The notes below the pieces were generated by a model, which was given only the letters and a program-made list of their open reading frames with translations, ran no database searches and was not told the DNA's origin. A stretch of DNA of 64,000 bases from assembly GCA_023144035.1 (NCBI GenBank), contig JAGLGM010000002.1:113781-177780 (forward strand), in the 5' to 3' direction. This document shows, in pieces, positions 1-10,726 of this stretch. The position numbers and the translations under genes were made by a program. Source of the stretch: Candidatus Pacearchaeota archaeon. GTDB lineage: Archaea > Nanobdellota > Nanobdellia > Pacearchaeales > GW2011-AR1. The stretch's first letter is position 1; the number at the start of each line of letters is the position of its first letter.

Positions 1-1677
1 ATCAATTTCATATTCATCATAATATCCTTCACTTCCAACATAATTATAACTTACTCCACAATCTCCTGTTGAACCACATATTTCTTGAAAACTTGATAAA
101 AAGTCTGAATTACTTTCACATCCTGATTCACATTTACTTGAATCTCCTTTTTCATATCCTGGAATACACTTACAATTTTCTTCACATTTTTTTCTTTTTA
201 ATTCATCTTTTTCTTCAATACTTTCTTTTCCAGTAAAGATACCATATTCATATTTAACAAGACAATAATATGTTCCAATACTACATATGCTTTCAGATTC
301 TGATTCTGCATTCCAAAAATCAAATCCTGGAGAAAATTCTGGAACACAAGATGATTTTAATTCTTTACCAGCTAGATTTTCTAATTTTATTTCTAGACCT
401 TCTTCATCTTTTAAAATACTATATCCTTCTATCCATTCACAATCTCTTTTATCAATATTTGCACAATCTTTTTCTGTTGTTTGATCTATACAATCTTGCC
501 ATCTATTTGATTTACATGCTGCATAAGAAAAACCCTCTACTTCTGATTCAACACAAATAGTTGATCTCCAAGGATCACAAGGTTCAACAGTAACTTCTCC
601 ATCATAACATAATAATCTAAAATCCTCACTTCCTGGAAGATTAAGTTCTACATTTTTTTCAGTGTTTGAAGCACACCACACTTCTCCATGTTGATAATCT
701 TTTCCTTCATATTCACAGCTTAAATCACTACAAACATAATCTCCATACCTTGCTGCAGGACTATCTGTATCTCTATATGATTTACAAGTACTTCCAGCAT
801 AATAATCACAATTTCCACATTCTCTTGAATTTGCATTTGATTGTTCATAACCACAACTATCTTCAATATTTACTATATATGTCCAATAATTTTGATCATT
901 TCTTTTTGAATAATCATAAACATTTGCAAGATTTCCACAAGTATCTACAAAATATACTTGGTCAGCATTCTCAACACAAGTTGTTCCTTCTCTTGGTCCG
1001 CTTGGTCCGCAATTAGTTGCTAAAACATCAGCAGAACACAAATATCCTTCATGAAAAGAAATATCTACACTATCTATAGTAGATTCATCATTAGATAAAT
1101 CCTCAAATAAATTTTGATCAGAGTCAGGATTTAAATTATCCATTGTTCGGCAATCTTCTTGAGTAACCATTTGACAAGTTCTTTCTCCATTTTTTTCAAT
1201 AACACAAGCTCCTTTTGCATCAGAAGTAGCACTTGCAATACACATAATTTGATTATTTATATCATTTCTAAATATTGTTTCTAATCCATAAAGAGATGAA
1301 AGAGTTTTACATCTTGTTTGTGTAACAAAAGCACCTTGGTCTCCTAATAAACAACATCCAAGTTGACATTGAGGTAATTCATCTTTTGGTTTGTCATACC
1401 ATATTCCTTGATTATTTTCACAAACTTTTTGAGGTGTATTTTCTTGACAAAATCCTTCTCCAACATCAACACAAGTTCCTAACTTACAATATGTTGTTGC
1501 TTCACAAGAAGTAGCAGCTTTTCTAAAATTATCTACACATTGTTCAACAGGAGCATTTTGACACCACGCACCATTTATAGTTTTTTCACAACAATATGAA
1601 TTTTGAGCATTAACAAAACTTACCAATAAAACTAAAAACAAAAATACAAACAAGCTCATAAATATTTTTTTATTCAT
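1..1677 (-). CDS. Large secreted Cys-rich protein, C-terminus runs off left edge
   Basis: Open minus frame from ATG at 1677 (MNKKIFMSLFVFLFLVLLVSFVNAQNSYCCEKTINGAWCQ...) to window edge; signal peptide, many Cys; absent from ORF track because it has no stop in the window. Confidence 0.85.
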   Translation of the reverse strand, partial: MNKKIFMSLFVFLFLVLLVSFVNAQNSYCCEKTINGAWCQNAPVEQCVDNFRKAATSCEATTYCKLGTCVDVGEGFCQENTPQKVCENNQGIWYDKPKDELPQCQLGCCLLGDQGAFVTQTRCKTLSSLYGLETIFRNDINNQIMCIASATSDAKGACVIEKNGERTCQMVTQEDCRTMDNLNPDSDQNLFEDLSNDESTIDSVDISFHEGYLCSADVLATNCGPSGPREGTTCVENADQVYFVDTCGNLANVYDYSKRNDQNYWTYIVNIEDSCGYEQSNANSRECGNCDYYAGSTCKSYRDTDSPAARYGDYVCSDLSCEYEGKDYQHGEVWCASNTEKNVELNLPGSEDFRLLCYDGEVTVEPCDPWRSTICVESEVEGFSYAACKSNRWQDCIDQTTEKDCANIDKRDCEWIEGYSILKDEEGLEIKLENLAGKELKSSCVPEFSPGFDFWNAESESESICSIGTYYCLVKYEYGIFTGKESIEEKDELKRKKCEENCKCIPGYEKGDSSKCESGCESNSDFLSSFQEICGSTGDCGVSYNYVGSEGYYDEYEID

Positions 1678-2436
1678 TTAAATACCATACCCTGGAGGCC
1701 AAGCAACACTTCTCGAAGCAAATTGAAATTTCCCACCAGTATCTCTATTTGTTAAGATATAAATTGTAGAGCCCTCCACTTGATTTAATTTTTCAACTTT
1801 TAAGTCATGATAATAATTCATATAAGTAGTTGTTTCAACATCTCCATATGCTGCTTCCCAAGCAATCATACTTCTAGCAATTCCTATAAATTCATAAAGA
1901 CCATTATTTACAAGAACTCTAAAGGTTTCATAATTTTCAGTATCTCCTTTTGTTAAAGATAACTCATGAGTTAATGTTGTAAGGATTTTTTCAGGAAGTA
2001 ATTCAACTGTTGTGTCTCCTTCTGTTAAAATTACATCATATCCTTTATCTTCAAAACTACTTTTCAAATCTTCAAAACAAGCATCAACTATTGGAGAGAT
2101 TTCATTTTTAATTTCAGATTCAATATGTGATTTTAGCATAGGTTGTTGAACAACGCATGTTATGTAATATTCATTTGTATAACAAAGATATTCTATTGGA
2201 TTATCTTCATATAAATAATAATGTTCAGGATTCATACTTCCTCCTTGTAAAGAAAGAATTTCAACAACATCTTCTATTTCATCTTCAAGACAAGTTTGCA
2301 TAAATGCATTAGGATTATTACTATCAGATCTTACAAGAGATTGAAGTTTTGGATAAAAAAGATATATTAAAACACCAATCGCAACAATTGCTATTCCTAT
2401 TATTATAAATATAGTCACTTGCCCTCTTTTTCCCAT
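1678..2436 (-). CDS. Membrane-anchored protein with RGQVTIFIII N-terminal signal
   Basis: ORF; MGKRGQVTIFIIIGIAIVAIGVLIYLF N-terminus, pilin-like type III signal. Confidence 0.75.
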   Translation of the reverse strand: MGKRGQVTIFIIIGIAIVAIGVLIYLFYPKLQSLVRSDSNNPNAFMQTCLEDEIEDVVEILSLQGGSMNPEHYYLYEDNPIEYLCYTNEYYITCVVQQPMLKSHIESEIKNEISPIVDACFEDLKSSFEDKGYDVILTEGDTTVELLPEKILTTLTHELSLTKGDTENYETFRVLVNNGLYEFIGIARSMIAWEAAYGDVETTTYMNYYHDLKVEKLNQVEGSTIYILTNRDTGGKFQFASRSVAWPPGYGI

Positions 2437-2791
2437 GTTTTATATACGATATTTTTGTTTATAAATATTTCATTAGTTTTAAATAAATCTTGCACAAAAT
2501 ATTTTATTATTTTTTAGATAAAACCAATTTAATAAATACAATAATTAATAATACTAAAATAATAAGAACCACTCACCAATAATAATTTATATTTTTTTCT
2601 TTTTTAATATTTTCTTCAGCAACATCCTCTTTTTTAATAATCTCTTCATTAGAAATTTTTTTCTGTTGTAGAATCATTAAAAGAAATACTTATTTTATTT
2701 TTAAATATAAAATATAAAGATACAATAGCAACTAAAATTATAGAAATCTCCAATTTCTACATGTAAATTAAAAATATCTAAGAGACAAGAA

Positions 2792-4540
2792 CTAAAAAAT
2801 AACTCTATTCATAACAACAGGTTCTCCATAACCAAATCCTTTTGTAGTTACATCAACATAATAATTCCATAATTCAAAAGAAGAGTCAAAAAAATTGCAA
2901 GAGTGAGACATTAAAGGACCAAAATAAATTTCTTCAATATTTTTTCCTTCTTCTCTAGGGGAACGTATTAATCCTTCATATTTTTTAATATTTTCCAAAA
3001 GTTTATAGCTTTCATAAAATCTTTCAATTGTTAAACTTGGGTCTCCTATCTCTTGAGACCACTTATTTATTGTTTCTCTCATTTGATTAGGACTAAGGGG
3101 TGTGCCTAAAGATTCTCTTTTAGCATCTAAAATTTGCCCAGCAGAAAAAACAAAGGAAGCATCTTTTTTTATTTTTGTAACATAGCTTTGATCAGCTAAT
3201 CGAGTAAAATCATAAATTCTAGCAGAATCTGCATCATTAATTAAAACATTAAAAGTATTTTTAAGTCCAATAGGATTAATAATTTCATCATAATTAAAAA
3301 ACTCTCCTTTTGGAAAAGGCGAATAAATAATATTGCCATTTCCTCCAACTCTTATTAGAATGTTGTTTTCTTCTTTTGACCCATCATAAATTTCAAATTC
3401 CACTATTTTTGAAATATCTGTTTTTTCAAGATTAGATTCAAATATTCCTTCTTTATTTACTTCTATGTCTAGAACATTATTAAAATTAAATTTTGCTCCT
3501 CCTTCTACAATGTTAACACCAGGAATAGATCCATCATCTCCTAGAGGATGATTTGCAAAAAGATTTAATTCTGTATTTGGTTCAGTAATTTCAAAAGATA
3601 TTTTTCCTCCAGAACTTATTCTAGAAATAGCTAACTCTTTTTCATAAGAATCAATTTCTTCATCATATAAACCTGAAGCAATTTCATACAAAAACCTACC
3701 TTCTGAATCTTTTAGATGATAATAATTATTCGTAAGGGGTTGATTATAATCAGGTGCAGAAAAAGAAAACTCTCCCATCCCTGGATTTCCAGACAAAACA
3801 ATATTTCCTTCAGGACCAAAAGAAATTGATTCTTTTCCTGGGCGAGCTTTTCCATCTAAAGAAAAAATAGTATCTTTATTAACAAGAATTTCAAAACCAT
3901 TATAACTCACAAGAGTGTCTTTTGGGTAATAGTAATAACCTTCTTCAAGATCCTTTCCAACTTTAAAATTAATTTTATTAGCAGAATTAACTGGAATTTT
4001 ATTTCCATCTTTTTCAATAATTGTAAATCCTTCTCCAACAAATTCAATTTCATCAAAACTCTTTAAATCACTATTAAATGAAATTTCTTTTCCTGAAAGA
4101 TCTTTTAAAAATAAATTACCCTCTTGATAAATAACAATTGAACCTTTGGGAGCAATAAAAGATTCTTCATTAATAAAAATTTTAGAATCAAATTCATCAG
4201 AAATCTTTAATTCTGCTTCTTTAATTTCCATATCTTGGTTAAAAACAATTGTAGATCCTTTCTTTATATTTTCAAAAATATTTCCCTCAACTTTTATTTT
4301 TGAGTCTTCTCCATTAAAAGTTAAAGTAGAAAGAGAGTTTTCTTTTCTAAGAAGAACATTTTCAACAATCAAATTTTCAGAAGGACATTCAGGACAAACT
4401 AAATTTCCTATTTGAAAAACTTCTCCACTATAATCTGTAATAATTGTTGTTTCTAAATCCTCTACAGCTTCAATTAAAATAAAACTAATTCCAATTAATA
4501 AAAGGAAAATACCTAAAGTAAAAAGTAATTTTTTATTCAT
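2792..4540 (-). CDS. Large secreted protein of unknown function
   Basis: ORF; start placed at MNKKLLFTLGIFLLLIG next to the upstream gene's stop. Confidence 0.7.
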   Translation of the reverse strand: MNKKLLFTLGIFLLLIGISFILIEAVEDLETTIITDYSGEVFQIGNLVCPECPSENLIVENVLLRKENSLSTLTFNGEDSKIKVEGNIFENIKKGSTIVFNQDMEIKEAELKISDEFDSKIFINEESFIAPKGSIVIYQEGNLFLKDLSGKEISFNSDLKSFDEIEFVGEGFTIIEKDGNKIPVNSANKINFKVGKDLEEGYYYYPKDTLVSYNGFEILVNKDTIFSLDGKARPGKESISFGPEGNIVLSGNPGMGEFSFSAPDYNQPLTNNYYHLKDSEGRFLYEIASGLYDEEIDSYEKELAISRISSGGKISFEITEPNTELNLFANHPLGDDGSIPGVNIVEGGAKFNFNNVLDIEVNKEGIFESNLEKTDISKIVEFEIYDGSKEENNILIRVGGNGNIIYSPFPKGEFFNYDEIINPIGLKNTFNVLINDADSARIYDFTRLADQSYVTKIKKDASFVFSAGQILDAKRESLGTPLSPNQMRETINKWSQEIGDPSLTIERFYESYKLLENIKKYEGLIRSPREEGKNIEEIYFGPLMSHSCNFFDSSFELWNYYVDVTTKGFGYGEPVVMNRVIF

Positions 4541-4541
4541 T

Positions 4542-5312
4542 TTAAACTGCAAATACAAACTCAAAAGTCTTATTATATTCTTCATTATAATCGCTTATAA
4601 CAAATAAAGAACTTCCAATCCCTCCTTGTAACAAATCTATTTTCAAATCTCTTTCTAAAATCATATCATTAAAACAACTCAAACAAACTCTTTCTTCATT
4701 ATAATAATCATTTTCAATTAAATCATAAATTCCATCGTAGATAGAACCCAATTTAACATAATATGTATGTTCTCCAAAATCTTCTAAAAGATAACTCTTC
4801 TCATCAAAAGAAATTTTCAAAGGCAATTCTAAATTATAAACAATCTGATCATCAAATAAATCCACATCTATTTTAAGTTCACTTCTTCTAATGTCATAAT
4901 TTTTAAAATTTTGAAAATTATTTAAACATAATTCAACTTCAGAAAAAAGAGCCTGCAAAAGTTCTTCTTCTAAGTCCTCTCTAGAAGGAAAATAATTTAC
5001 ACCTTCATAAAAATAATAAGTAAAACCATTTGCATTAAAATATTTTGGAGGGATAAAATATCCTCCTCCTATACCTATTTTAGAGATTGATTCTTCAATA
5101 CTTTCTTCGATACATAAATCAATAAAATTTTTAATTGGGCTAACTTCTACAGGAACTTCTAAATTTTTAGTTGATGACTCTCTAAGTATAAAAAACAAAG
5201 AAACTCCCGTGATAATTATCACTGCAATTATAATAAAAATAGTAACTTGTCCTCTTCGATTTTCTGAAAGAAAATTAAATGAGGGAATCTTTGATTTCAC
5301 TCTTTTGTTCAT
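4542..5312 (-). CDS. Membrane-anchored protein with RGQVTIFIII signal
   Basis: ORF; ...NRRGQVTIFIIIAVIIITGVSLFFI. Confidence 0.75.
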   Translation of the reverse strand: MNKRVKSKIPSFNFLSENRRGQVTIFIIIAVIIITGVSLFFILRESSTKNLEVPVEVSPIKNFIDLCIEESIEESISKIGIGGGYFIPPKYFNANGFTYYFYEGVNYFPSREDLEEELLQALFSEVELCLNNFQNFKNYDIRRSELKIDVDLFDDQIVYNLELPLKISFDEKSYLLEDFGEHTYYVKLGSIYDGIYDLIENDYYNEERVCLSCFNDMILERDLKIDLLQGGIGSSLFVISDYNEEYNKTFEFVFAV

Positions 5313-5464
5313 GAAACCTCTAAGTAATTAACATTTTAAAAGTTTATCAATGTCTACCCCAACCTCTATCACTACCTCTTAGAACGATTTATTACTAGTA
5401 ACATTCAAAATATGTTTTATTAGAATTTAAATTTTTATCAATTTCTATCTTTCTTTCATACAAT

Positions 5465-6202
5465 TCAATCTCCAGTTTCTACACGCGGAGCAAGAATAAA
5501 TGAAAGTTCGAGATAATCTGTTTTAAATTGCAACTTTAAGGGATGATCTTCAGCAAAATTTAAACTTGTTTTTTCAACAAGTTTTGCACCTTTGATAAAT
5601 TTTTGTAGATATTCTAAACTATATTTTGCTTTACAATTTTCAGCTTCTATTTTTACCTCATCACTTGAAAATTCAGATCTTGCAGAATTCAAACCTTTTG
5701 CTTCAACAATAAATTTTCCTTGGTCAATAATAAAAGCACAAGCATCTGAAACAACAGCACAATCTTCAATTGAAGCAACTAAATCAATAGAATCTATTTC
5801 AATTTTAGAAGTAAATTCCATTTTTTCTGTTTTTGCATTAAAATCAATATCTTCTCCTCCTAAATCAAGCAAGTTTAGTGTAAAGTTTCTATGAATTCTA
5901 TCTTGAATTTGAATTTCTAATAAATTTTCCTTTTTCTCTAAAATTAAAGAACTTCCATTTCCACATCTTTTTAAGATTCTCTTAAGATCATCTAAATTAA
6001 CTTCCAGAGTTTCATCTCCTGCTTCAAGTTGGGAAAAATTAATTCTTGGAAGTTTAAACCCCACCATTGCAACATTTGCAGGATCCATTGCAGTAATACT
6101 CATTCCATATTCATTTACTTTTATTTTAACTTCTGTAACTAATTCAGAGATAAGTTCAATAGCTTTAGACAATAATGTTGGGTTTTCTAATTTAACTAAC
6201 AT
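5465..6202 (-). CDS. pcn: DNA polymerase sliding clamp (PCNA)
   Basis: MDPANVAMVGFKLP, LDDLKRILKRC, KLQFKTDYLELSFILAPRVE; archaeal PCNA. Confidence 0.95.
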   Translation of the reverse strand: MLVKLENPTLLSKAIELISELVTEVKIKVNEYGMSITAMDPANVAMVGFKLPRINFSQLEAGDETLEVNLDDLKRILKRCGNGSSLILEKKENLLEIQIQDRIHRNFTLNLLDLGGEDIDFNAKTEKMEFTSKIEIDSIDLVASIEDCAVVSDACAFIIDQGKFIVEAKGLNSARSEFSSDEVKIEAENCKAKYSLEYLQKFIKGAKLVEKTSLNFAEDHPLKLQFKTDYLELSFILAPRVETGD

Positions 6203-6286
6203 GTGTATATTAAACTCTGGTGTTTTTTAAGGATTATTGTTTTCAAGATAAGGTAATTATATAAATTAATAGGCTTTATTTCTAAT

Positions 6287-7810
6287 ATGGAGCAAAGCAT
6301 TAGAGAGAAGAGAATTAGGAAGATTACTAACTTATATTATTCTAAACCAGATATTCAAAAAGCTATATTTGAATTTTGTAAAAATAGAGAAACTATTCCA
6401 AGATATTTTGAAGGTTTTGGTAAAAGACCTGATTCATTTGAATACAAAGGAGATTCTTTTGAATTAGTAAAAAAAGGAGCAACTTCTCTTCATTGTTCAG
6501 AAGAAATTTGGCAAGACCCAATGAAAATATATACAGGGATGAATGAAGAACAAGCAAATGAATTAAGAATAGGTTGGGATTTGTTAATTGATATTGATTG
6601 TAAATGGTTTGATTATTCAAAACTTGCCGCAAAAGCAGTTATTAAAACTTTAAAAAAACACAAAATTAAAAAAATAGGAGTTAAATTTTCTGGAGGTAAA
6701 GGTTGGCATATATTAATTCCTTGGAAGACGTTTCCAAAAGAAATTAATGGAATAAAAACTTCTAGTATGTTTCCAGAATTACCAAGAAAGATTATTTCTT
6801 ATATTAGATATTATTCAGAAAAAATTTTACAAGAATCTTTACCAAAAGATTTTTATTCTCAATTTAAAAATGTGAAAATAAAACGAGGGGTTAAATGTAA
6901 AATATGTAATGAAGTTGCAAGAGAGTATGAACAGGTTGAATTATATTGTTCAAAGTGCAAAAGGAGTGAAATAAGAAAATTTGAAAAAAATGAAAAAAAA
7001 GAAGAGTCTTTTTGTCCAGAATGTAAGGGAAAGATATCTTTAAAAAATCAAGTAGAAATGATGGAATGTATAAATTGTAATTTTAACTCTATTGATAAGC
7101 CTTCAAGTTTTTCTAAAAACATAGAAGTAGATTTATTTGAATTAATGGGTTTAGATTTAGTTTTAGTTTCTCCAAGGCATTTATTTAGAACACCTTATTC
7201 TTTACATGAAAAAACATCTTTAGCAAGTGTTGTAATAGACCCTGAAAAAGTTTCTGAATTTGAAATGAAAGATGCAGATCCTATGAAAGTAAAAGTAAAA
7301 GATTTTATGCCTAATGTGGAAGAAGGAGAAGCAAAAGAACTTATAACTCAAGCTTTAGATTGGTATAAAGATAATAACCCAGACCAAGAAGAAAAAAAGA
7401 CTGGAGATTTTAAACAAATTAAACTTTCAAATTTATCAGAAAAAAACTTTCCACCTTGCATAAAAAATATTTTAAAAGGAATTTCAGATGGAAGACAAAG
7501 ATCGATATTTGTTTTAATAAGTTTATTTAGGTCTGTTGGAATGGATAGAGATGAACTTGAAAAAAGAATGTATGATTGGAATGAAAAAAATACTCCTCCA
7601 TTAAAACAAGGAATAATAAAAAACCAATTAAAAGTTGCATATAAAGGAAAACCACTTATGGCTCCAAATTGTAAAGAATATTATCAAGGAATAGGAGTTT
7701 GTGAACCAGATAGTTTTTGTAAATTAATTAAAAATCCTGTAAATTATCTTGTGAGAAAAACATTTAGTTCTACAAAAAAAGAATTTAAGCCAAAGAAAAA
7801 TAAGAAATAA
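6287..7810 (+). CDS. priS: DNA primase, single-chain PriS with PriL-like C-terminal Cys domain
   Basis: PriS motifs (DLLIDIDCKWF, GVKFSGGKGWHILIPW), internal CxxC zinc ribbons, C-terminal PPCIKNIL...APNCKEYYQGIGVCEPDSFC. Confidence 0.9.
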   Translation: MEQSIREKRIRKITNLYYSKPDIQKAIFEFCKNRETIPRYFEGFGKRPDSFEYKGDSFELVKKGATSLHCSEEIWQDPMKIYTGMNEEQANELRIGWDLLIDIDCKWFDYSKLAAKAVIKTLKKHKIKKIGVKFSGGKGWHILIPWKTFPKEINGIKTSSMFPELPRKIISYIRYYSEKILQESLPKDFYSQFKNVKIKRGVKCKICNEVAREYEQVELYCSKCKRSEIRKFEKNEKKEESFCPECKGKISLKNQVEMMECINCNFNSIDKPSSFSKNIEVDLFELMGLDLVLVSPRHLFRTPYSLHEKTSLASVVIDPEKVSEFEMKDADPMKVKVKDFMPNVEEGEAKELITQALDWYKDNNPDQEEKKTGDFKQIKLSNLSEKNFPPCIKNILKGISDGRQRSIFVLISLFRSVGMDRDELEKRMYDWNEKNTPPLKQGIIKNQLKVAYKGKPLMAPNCKEYYQGIGVCEPDSFCKLIKNPVNYLVRKTFSSTKKEFKPKKNKK

Positions 7811-7910
7811 TTTTACTACTTTTTATTATCGGCGTGAGCTCAACGTTCGGAGCAGGCATTTTATTTCAAATAAATAAATTCTTAAAACTTTTCATCTTAA
7901 AAACATAATC

Positions 7911-7936
7911 TAAAATTTGTTCTACAACAAATTTTA
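7911..7936. terminator. Perfect 11-bp hairpin with CTAC loop
   Basis: TAAAATTTGTT-CTAC-AACAAATTTTA. Confidence 0.5.
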
Positions 7937-7961
7937 AAAACAAGGTTTAACTCTAGATAAT

Positions 7962-9728
7962 ATGAGAAAAAAGGTGTTGTTATTTATTTTAGTATTAGTT
8001 ATGCTTTCTATTCTTCCTTTAATATTTGCAGCTCAAGAGAATATAGATGATGCTTATGCTTGTTTAAATGATAAAATAACTGAAAGAACTTGTGATAGTC
8101 TTTCTGTAACTGAGAAAATCTTTTCCTCTCTTGCAGTCAAAGAATGTAGTTCAGAACTTAGGGAGATTTCAAAAGATGGAGAATGTTGGCCAGAAGAAGA
8201 TTGCAATATTAAAAAGACTGCGCAAGCAGTTTTAGCTTTAGAAACTGCTGCAGCAAGAGATTGGCTATTAGGACAAAAAGGAAACCCTTCTGAAGTAATT
8301 TGGTATTTACAAATAGAAACAAGTTTAGAATCTACATGTACTATTGCTTATGATGGAAATGACTATTCTATAGATATAGATGAAGATAAAAAAATAGATT
8401 CTTCAGCAGGAAGTTGTTTGTCTTTAAGTTCTTCAAATTATTGGTTAGAAATAGGTTCTGATTGTTATGAAGAAGAATTTGAAATTTCTTGCGATGAAAA
8501 TTTTATAACAAACTTATTATTTAAAAGCGATACTTCTTCGACAATTCATGTTTCAGAAAAAACTTCTTCTGTAACAGGAGGGGGAACAACAGCTGAAGAA
8601 GTAAATTCTTTTTGTTTTATGGAAGAAGATGCTTGCGATTATGAAGGAAGTTTATGGGCTGCATTAGCTTTAAATTCTATGGAAGAAGAAATCTCTTCCT
8701 ACATACCTTATTTAATTACAATGGCAGACACTAATCAAAAATATTCTCCAGAGATTTTTTTATATGCTTTAACAGGATATGAAGATTTTCATTATGATAT
8801 TCTTTCAAAGCAAGCTAGTAATGGGTATTGGTCAATTTCAGGAGACAAATATTATGACACTGCTTTAGCACTTTACCCTTTTATGTATAGTGAACCTTTT
8901 ACTGAAAAAGAAGAAGCTATGATGTGGTTATTAGAAGAACAAGAAGAAGATGGTTGTTGGAATTCAGAAAGTATTTTAGACACAGCATTTATTTTACATT
9001 CTATATGGCCAAAAGAAGATGTTCTTGTTGGTGAAACTTGTTCAGATGAAGGATATTTTTGTATGTCTTCTGCTAGTTGTGATGATTCAGGAGGAAATAT
9101 TTTAGATTATTCTTGTTCTACATATTATGTTTGTTGTGATACTGAAGAAATTCAAGAAACTTGTTCAGATGCAGGAGGAAAAATTTGTACAATTGGAGAA
9201 GAATGTACAGGAAATACTTTAGATGCATTAGATACAGTCAGATGTTGTTTTGAGGAATGTGAAGAACTAGAACCTGAAAATCAATGTGAATCTGTTGAAG
9301 GAGGAGTATGTGAGCCTGCAGAATGTGGGGAAGGTTATGAAAGAGATTATGATTATGACTGTGATTATTATGGAGATGTTTGTTGTATGGAAGCAGATAA
9401 ACCAGGAATAAATCCTTTATTTTGGATATTAATTATTTTAGTTGTATTAGTTGCTTTAGGAATAATATTTAGAGAAAAATTAAAATCTTTTTGGTTTAGA
9501 ATGAAATCTAATTTTAGAAAATCACCACCTCCTAAAAGAAGTTTAAGGTCAGGATTACCTTCTATTTCATCAAATCAAATGAGAAGAAGAGTTATGCCTA
9601 GAAGAGTTATGCCTTTAGAACATAGACCTGCTCCAAGACCTACGCCAAAACATGCTCCAAAAAAACACGCAAGAGGACATTCTGAACTTGATGAAGTTTT
9701 AAAGAAGTTAAAAGAAATGGGAAAATGA
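7962..9728 (+). CDS. Secreted Cys-rich, alpha-toroid-like repeat protein with C-terminal TM and basic tail
   Basis: Signal peptide; LLGQKGNPSEVIWYLQIE / EEQEEDGCWNSESILDTAFIL repeats; TM then Arg/Pro-rich tail. Confidence 0.7.
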   Translation: MRKKVLLFILVLVMLSILPLIFAAQENIDDAYACLNDKITERTCDSLSVTEKIFSSLAVKECSSELREISKDGECWPEEDCNIKKTAQAVLALETAAARDWLLGQKGNPSEVIWYLQIETSLESTCTIAYDGNDYSIDIDEDKKIDSSAGSCLSLSSSNYWLEIGSDCYEEEFEISCDENFITNLLFKSDTSSTIHVSEKTSSVTGGGTTAEEVNSFCFMEEDACDYEGSLWAALALNSMEEEISSYIPYLITMADTNQKYSPEIFLYALTGYEDFHYDILSKQASNGYWSISGDKYYDTALALYPFMYSEPFTEKEEAMMWLLEEQEEDGCWNSESILDTAFILHSIWPKEDVLVGETCSDEGYFCMSSASCDDSGGNILDYSCSTYYVCCDTEEIQETCSDAGGKICTIGEECTGNTLDALDTVRCCFEECEELEPENQCESVEGGVCEPAECGEGYERDYDYDCDYYGDVCCMEADKPGINPLFWILIILVVLVALGIIFREKLKSFWFRMKSNFRKSPPPKRSLRSGLPSISSNQMRRRVMPRRVMPLEHRPAPRPTPKHAPKKHARGHSELDEVLKKLKEMGK

Positions 9729-10726
9729 AAAAAACAATCTTAATTTTGCTTTTGTTAATGTTACCTTTAATGACAGCCGTTGAAATAAATATGAAAGATG
9801 AATTTGCTCAAGGTGAAACTTTAATGGCAAAGATTTCAGGAAATTTTTTAGATCAAGTTGAAAAAGAAAATATAGTTTTTTATAGAGAACATGTAAAAGT
9901 TCCTTTAGAATATGATATTTCAAAAATAGATGATGAATATTATATTTATGCTCAATTAGGAGATAAGCTACCAAATGATTATTCTTTAAGAATTGAAAAT
10001 ATAAATTATATGCAAGGAGTAAATATTGTTGATGAAGACATTATAAAGAGCTTCACAATTACTGAAGAGTTAGCAGATTTTAAAATAACTCCTGGATTTG
10101 TTATTGCAGATGAATCTTTTATAATAGAAGTTCAAAATTTAAGAAACTTTAAGATAGAAATAGATATTAATGAAAATCAAACTGAGACTACAGGAAATAT
10201 ATTTGAATCTTTATTTAGTTTAAGAACTTTTGAAGGAAATATAGAATTATTTTCAGGAGAAATTAAAAATTTAGAATTTGATTTAGGAGATGAAACTTAT
10301 TTTAGTTTTATAGAATTAAAAACAGAAAATATAACTTATGAAGTACCTGTTTATCTTTTTGTAAGTAAAATAATTCAGACAGAAGAACAAGATGAATCTG
10401 AAGAAACAACAGAAGAAGGAGAAGAATCTGAAACACCAAGTGAAGAGGAAGAAGAAATAAAAGCTGCTTCAACAAAGATTTGTATTGAAATGAATGGAAC
10501 TGTTTGTGGAAAAAATGAAGCATGTAATGGAACAACAGAGTATGCAAAAGATGCTGTTTGTTGTATAGGTAATTGTGAAGTAATTGAAAAAGACAACACA
10601 GGAAAAATAATTGGTTGGTCTATGATTATAATTATTCTTGCAGCAGTAATTTGGTTTTTTAAGACAAAATATAAAGGTGCAAAAAAAGAAATTAATTTAT
10701 TAAAAATAGCCAAGGGAAAGAAGTAA
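9725..10726 (+). CDS. Membrane-anchored extracellular protein with Cys-rich stalk
   Basis: ORF; KICIEMNGTVCGKNEACNGTT...CCIGNC then TM. Confidence 0.7.
   Translation: MKKTILILLLLMLPLMTAVEINMKDEFAQGETLMAKISGNFLDQVEKENIVFYREHVKVPLEYDISKIDDEYYIYAQLGDKLPNDYSLRIENINYMQGVNIVDEDIIKSFTITEELADFKITPGFVIADESFIIEVQNLRNFKIEIDINENQTETTGNIFESLFSLRTFEGNIELFSGEIKNLEFDLGDETYFSFIELKTENITYEVPVYLFVSKIIQTEEQDESEETTEEGEESETPSEEEEEIKAASTKICIEMNGTVCGKNEACNGTTEYAKDAVCCIGNCEVIEKDNTGKIIGWSMIIIILAAVIWFFKTKYKGAKKEINLLKIAKGKK

Noticed and set aside
270-1016. Plus-strand ORFs 270..560, 287..484, 666..1016
   Set aside because: Antisense to the long minus-strand secreted-protein frame; low-complexity translations
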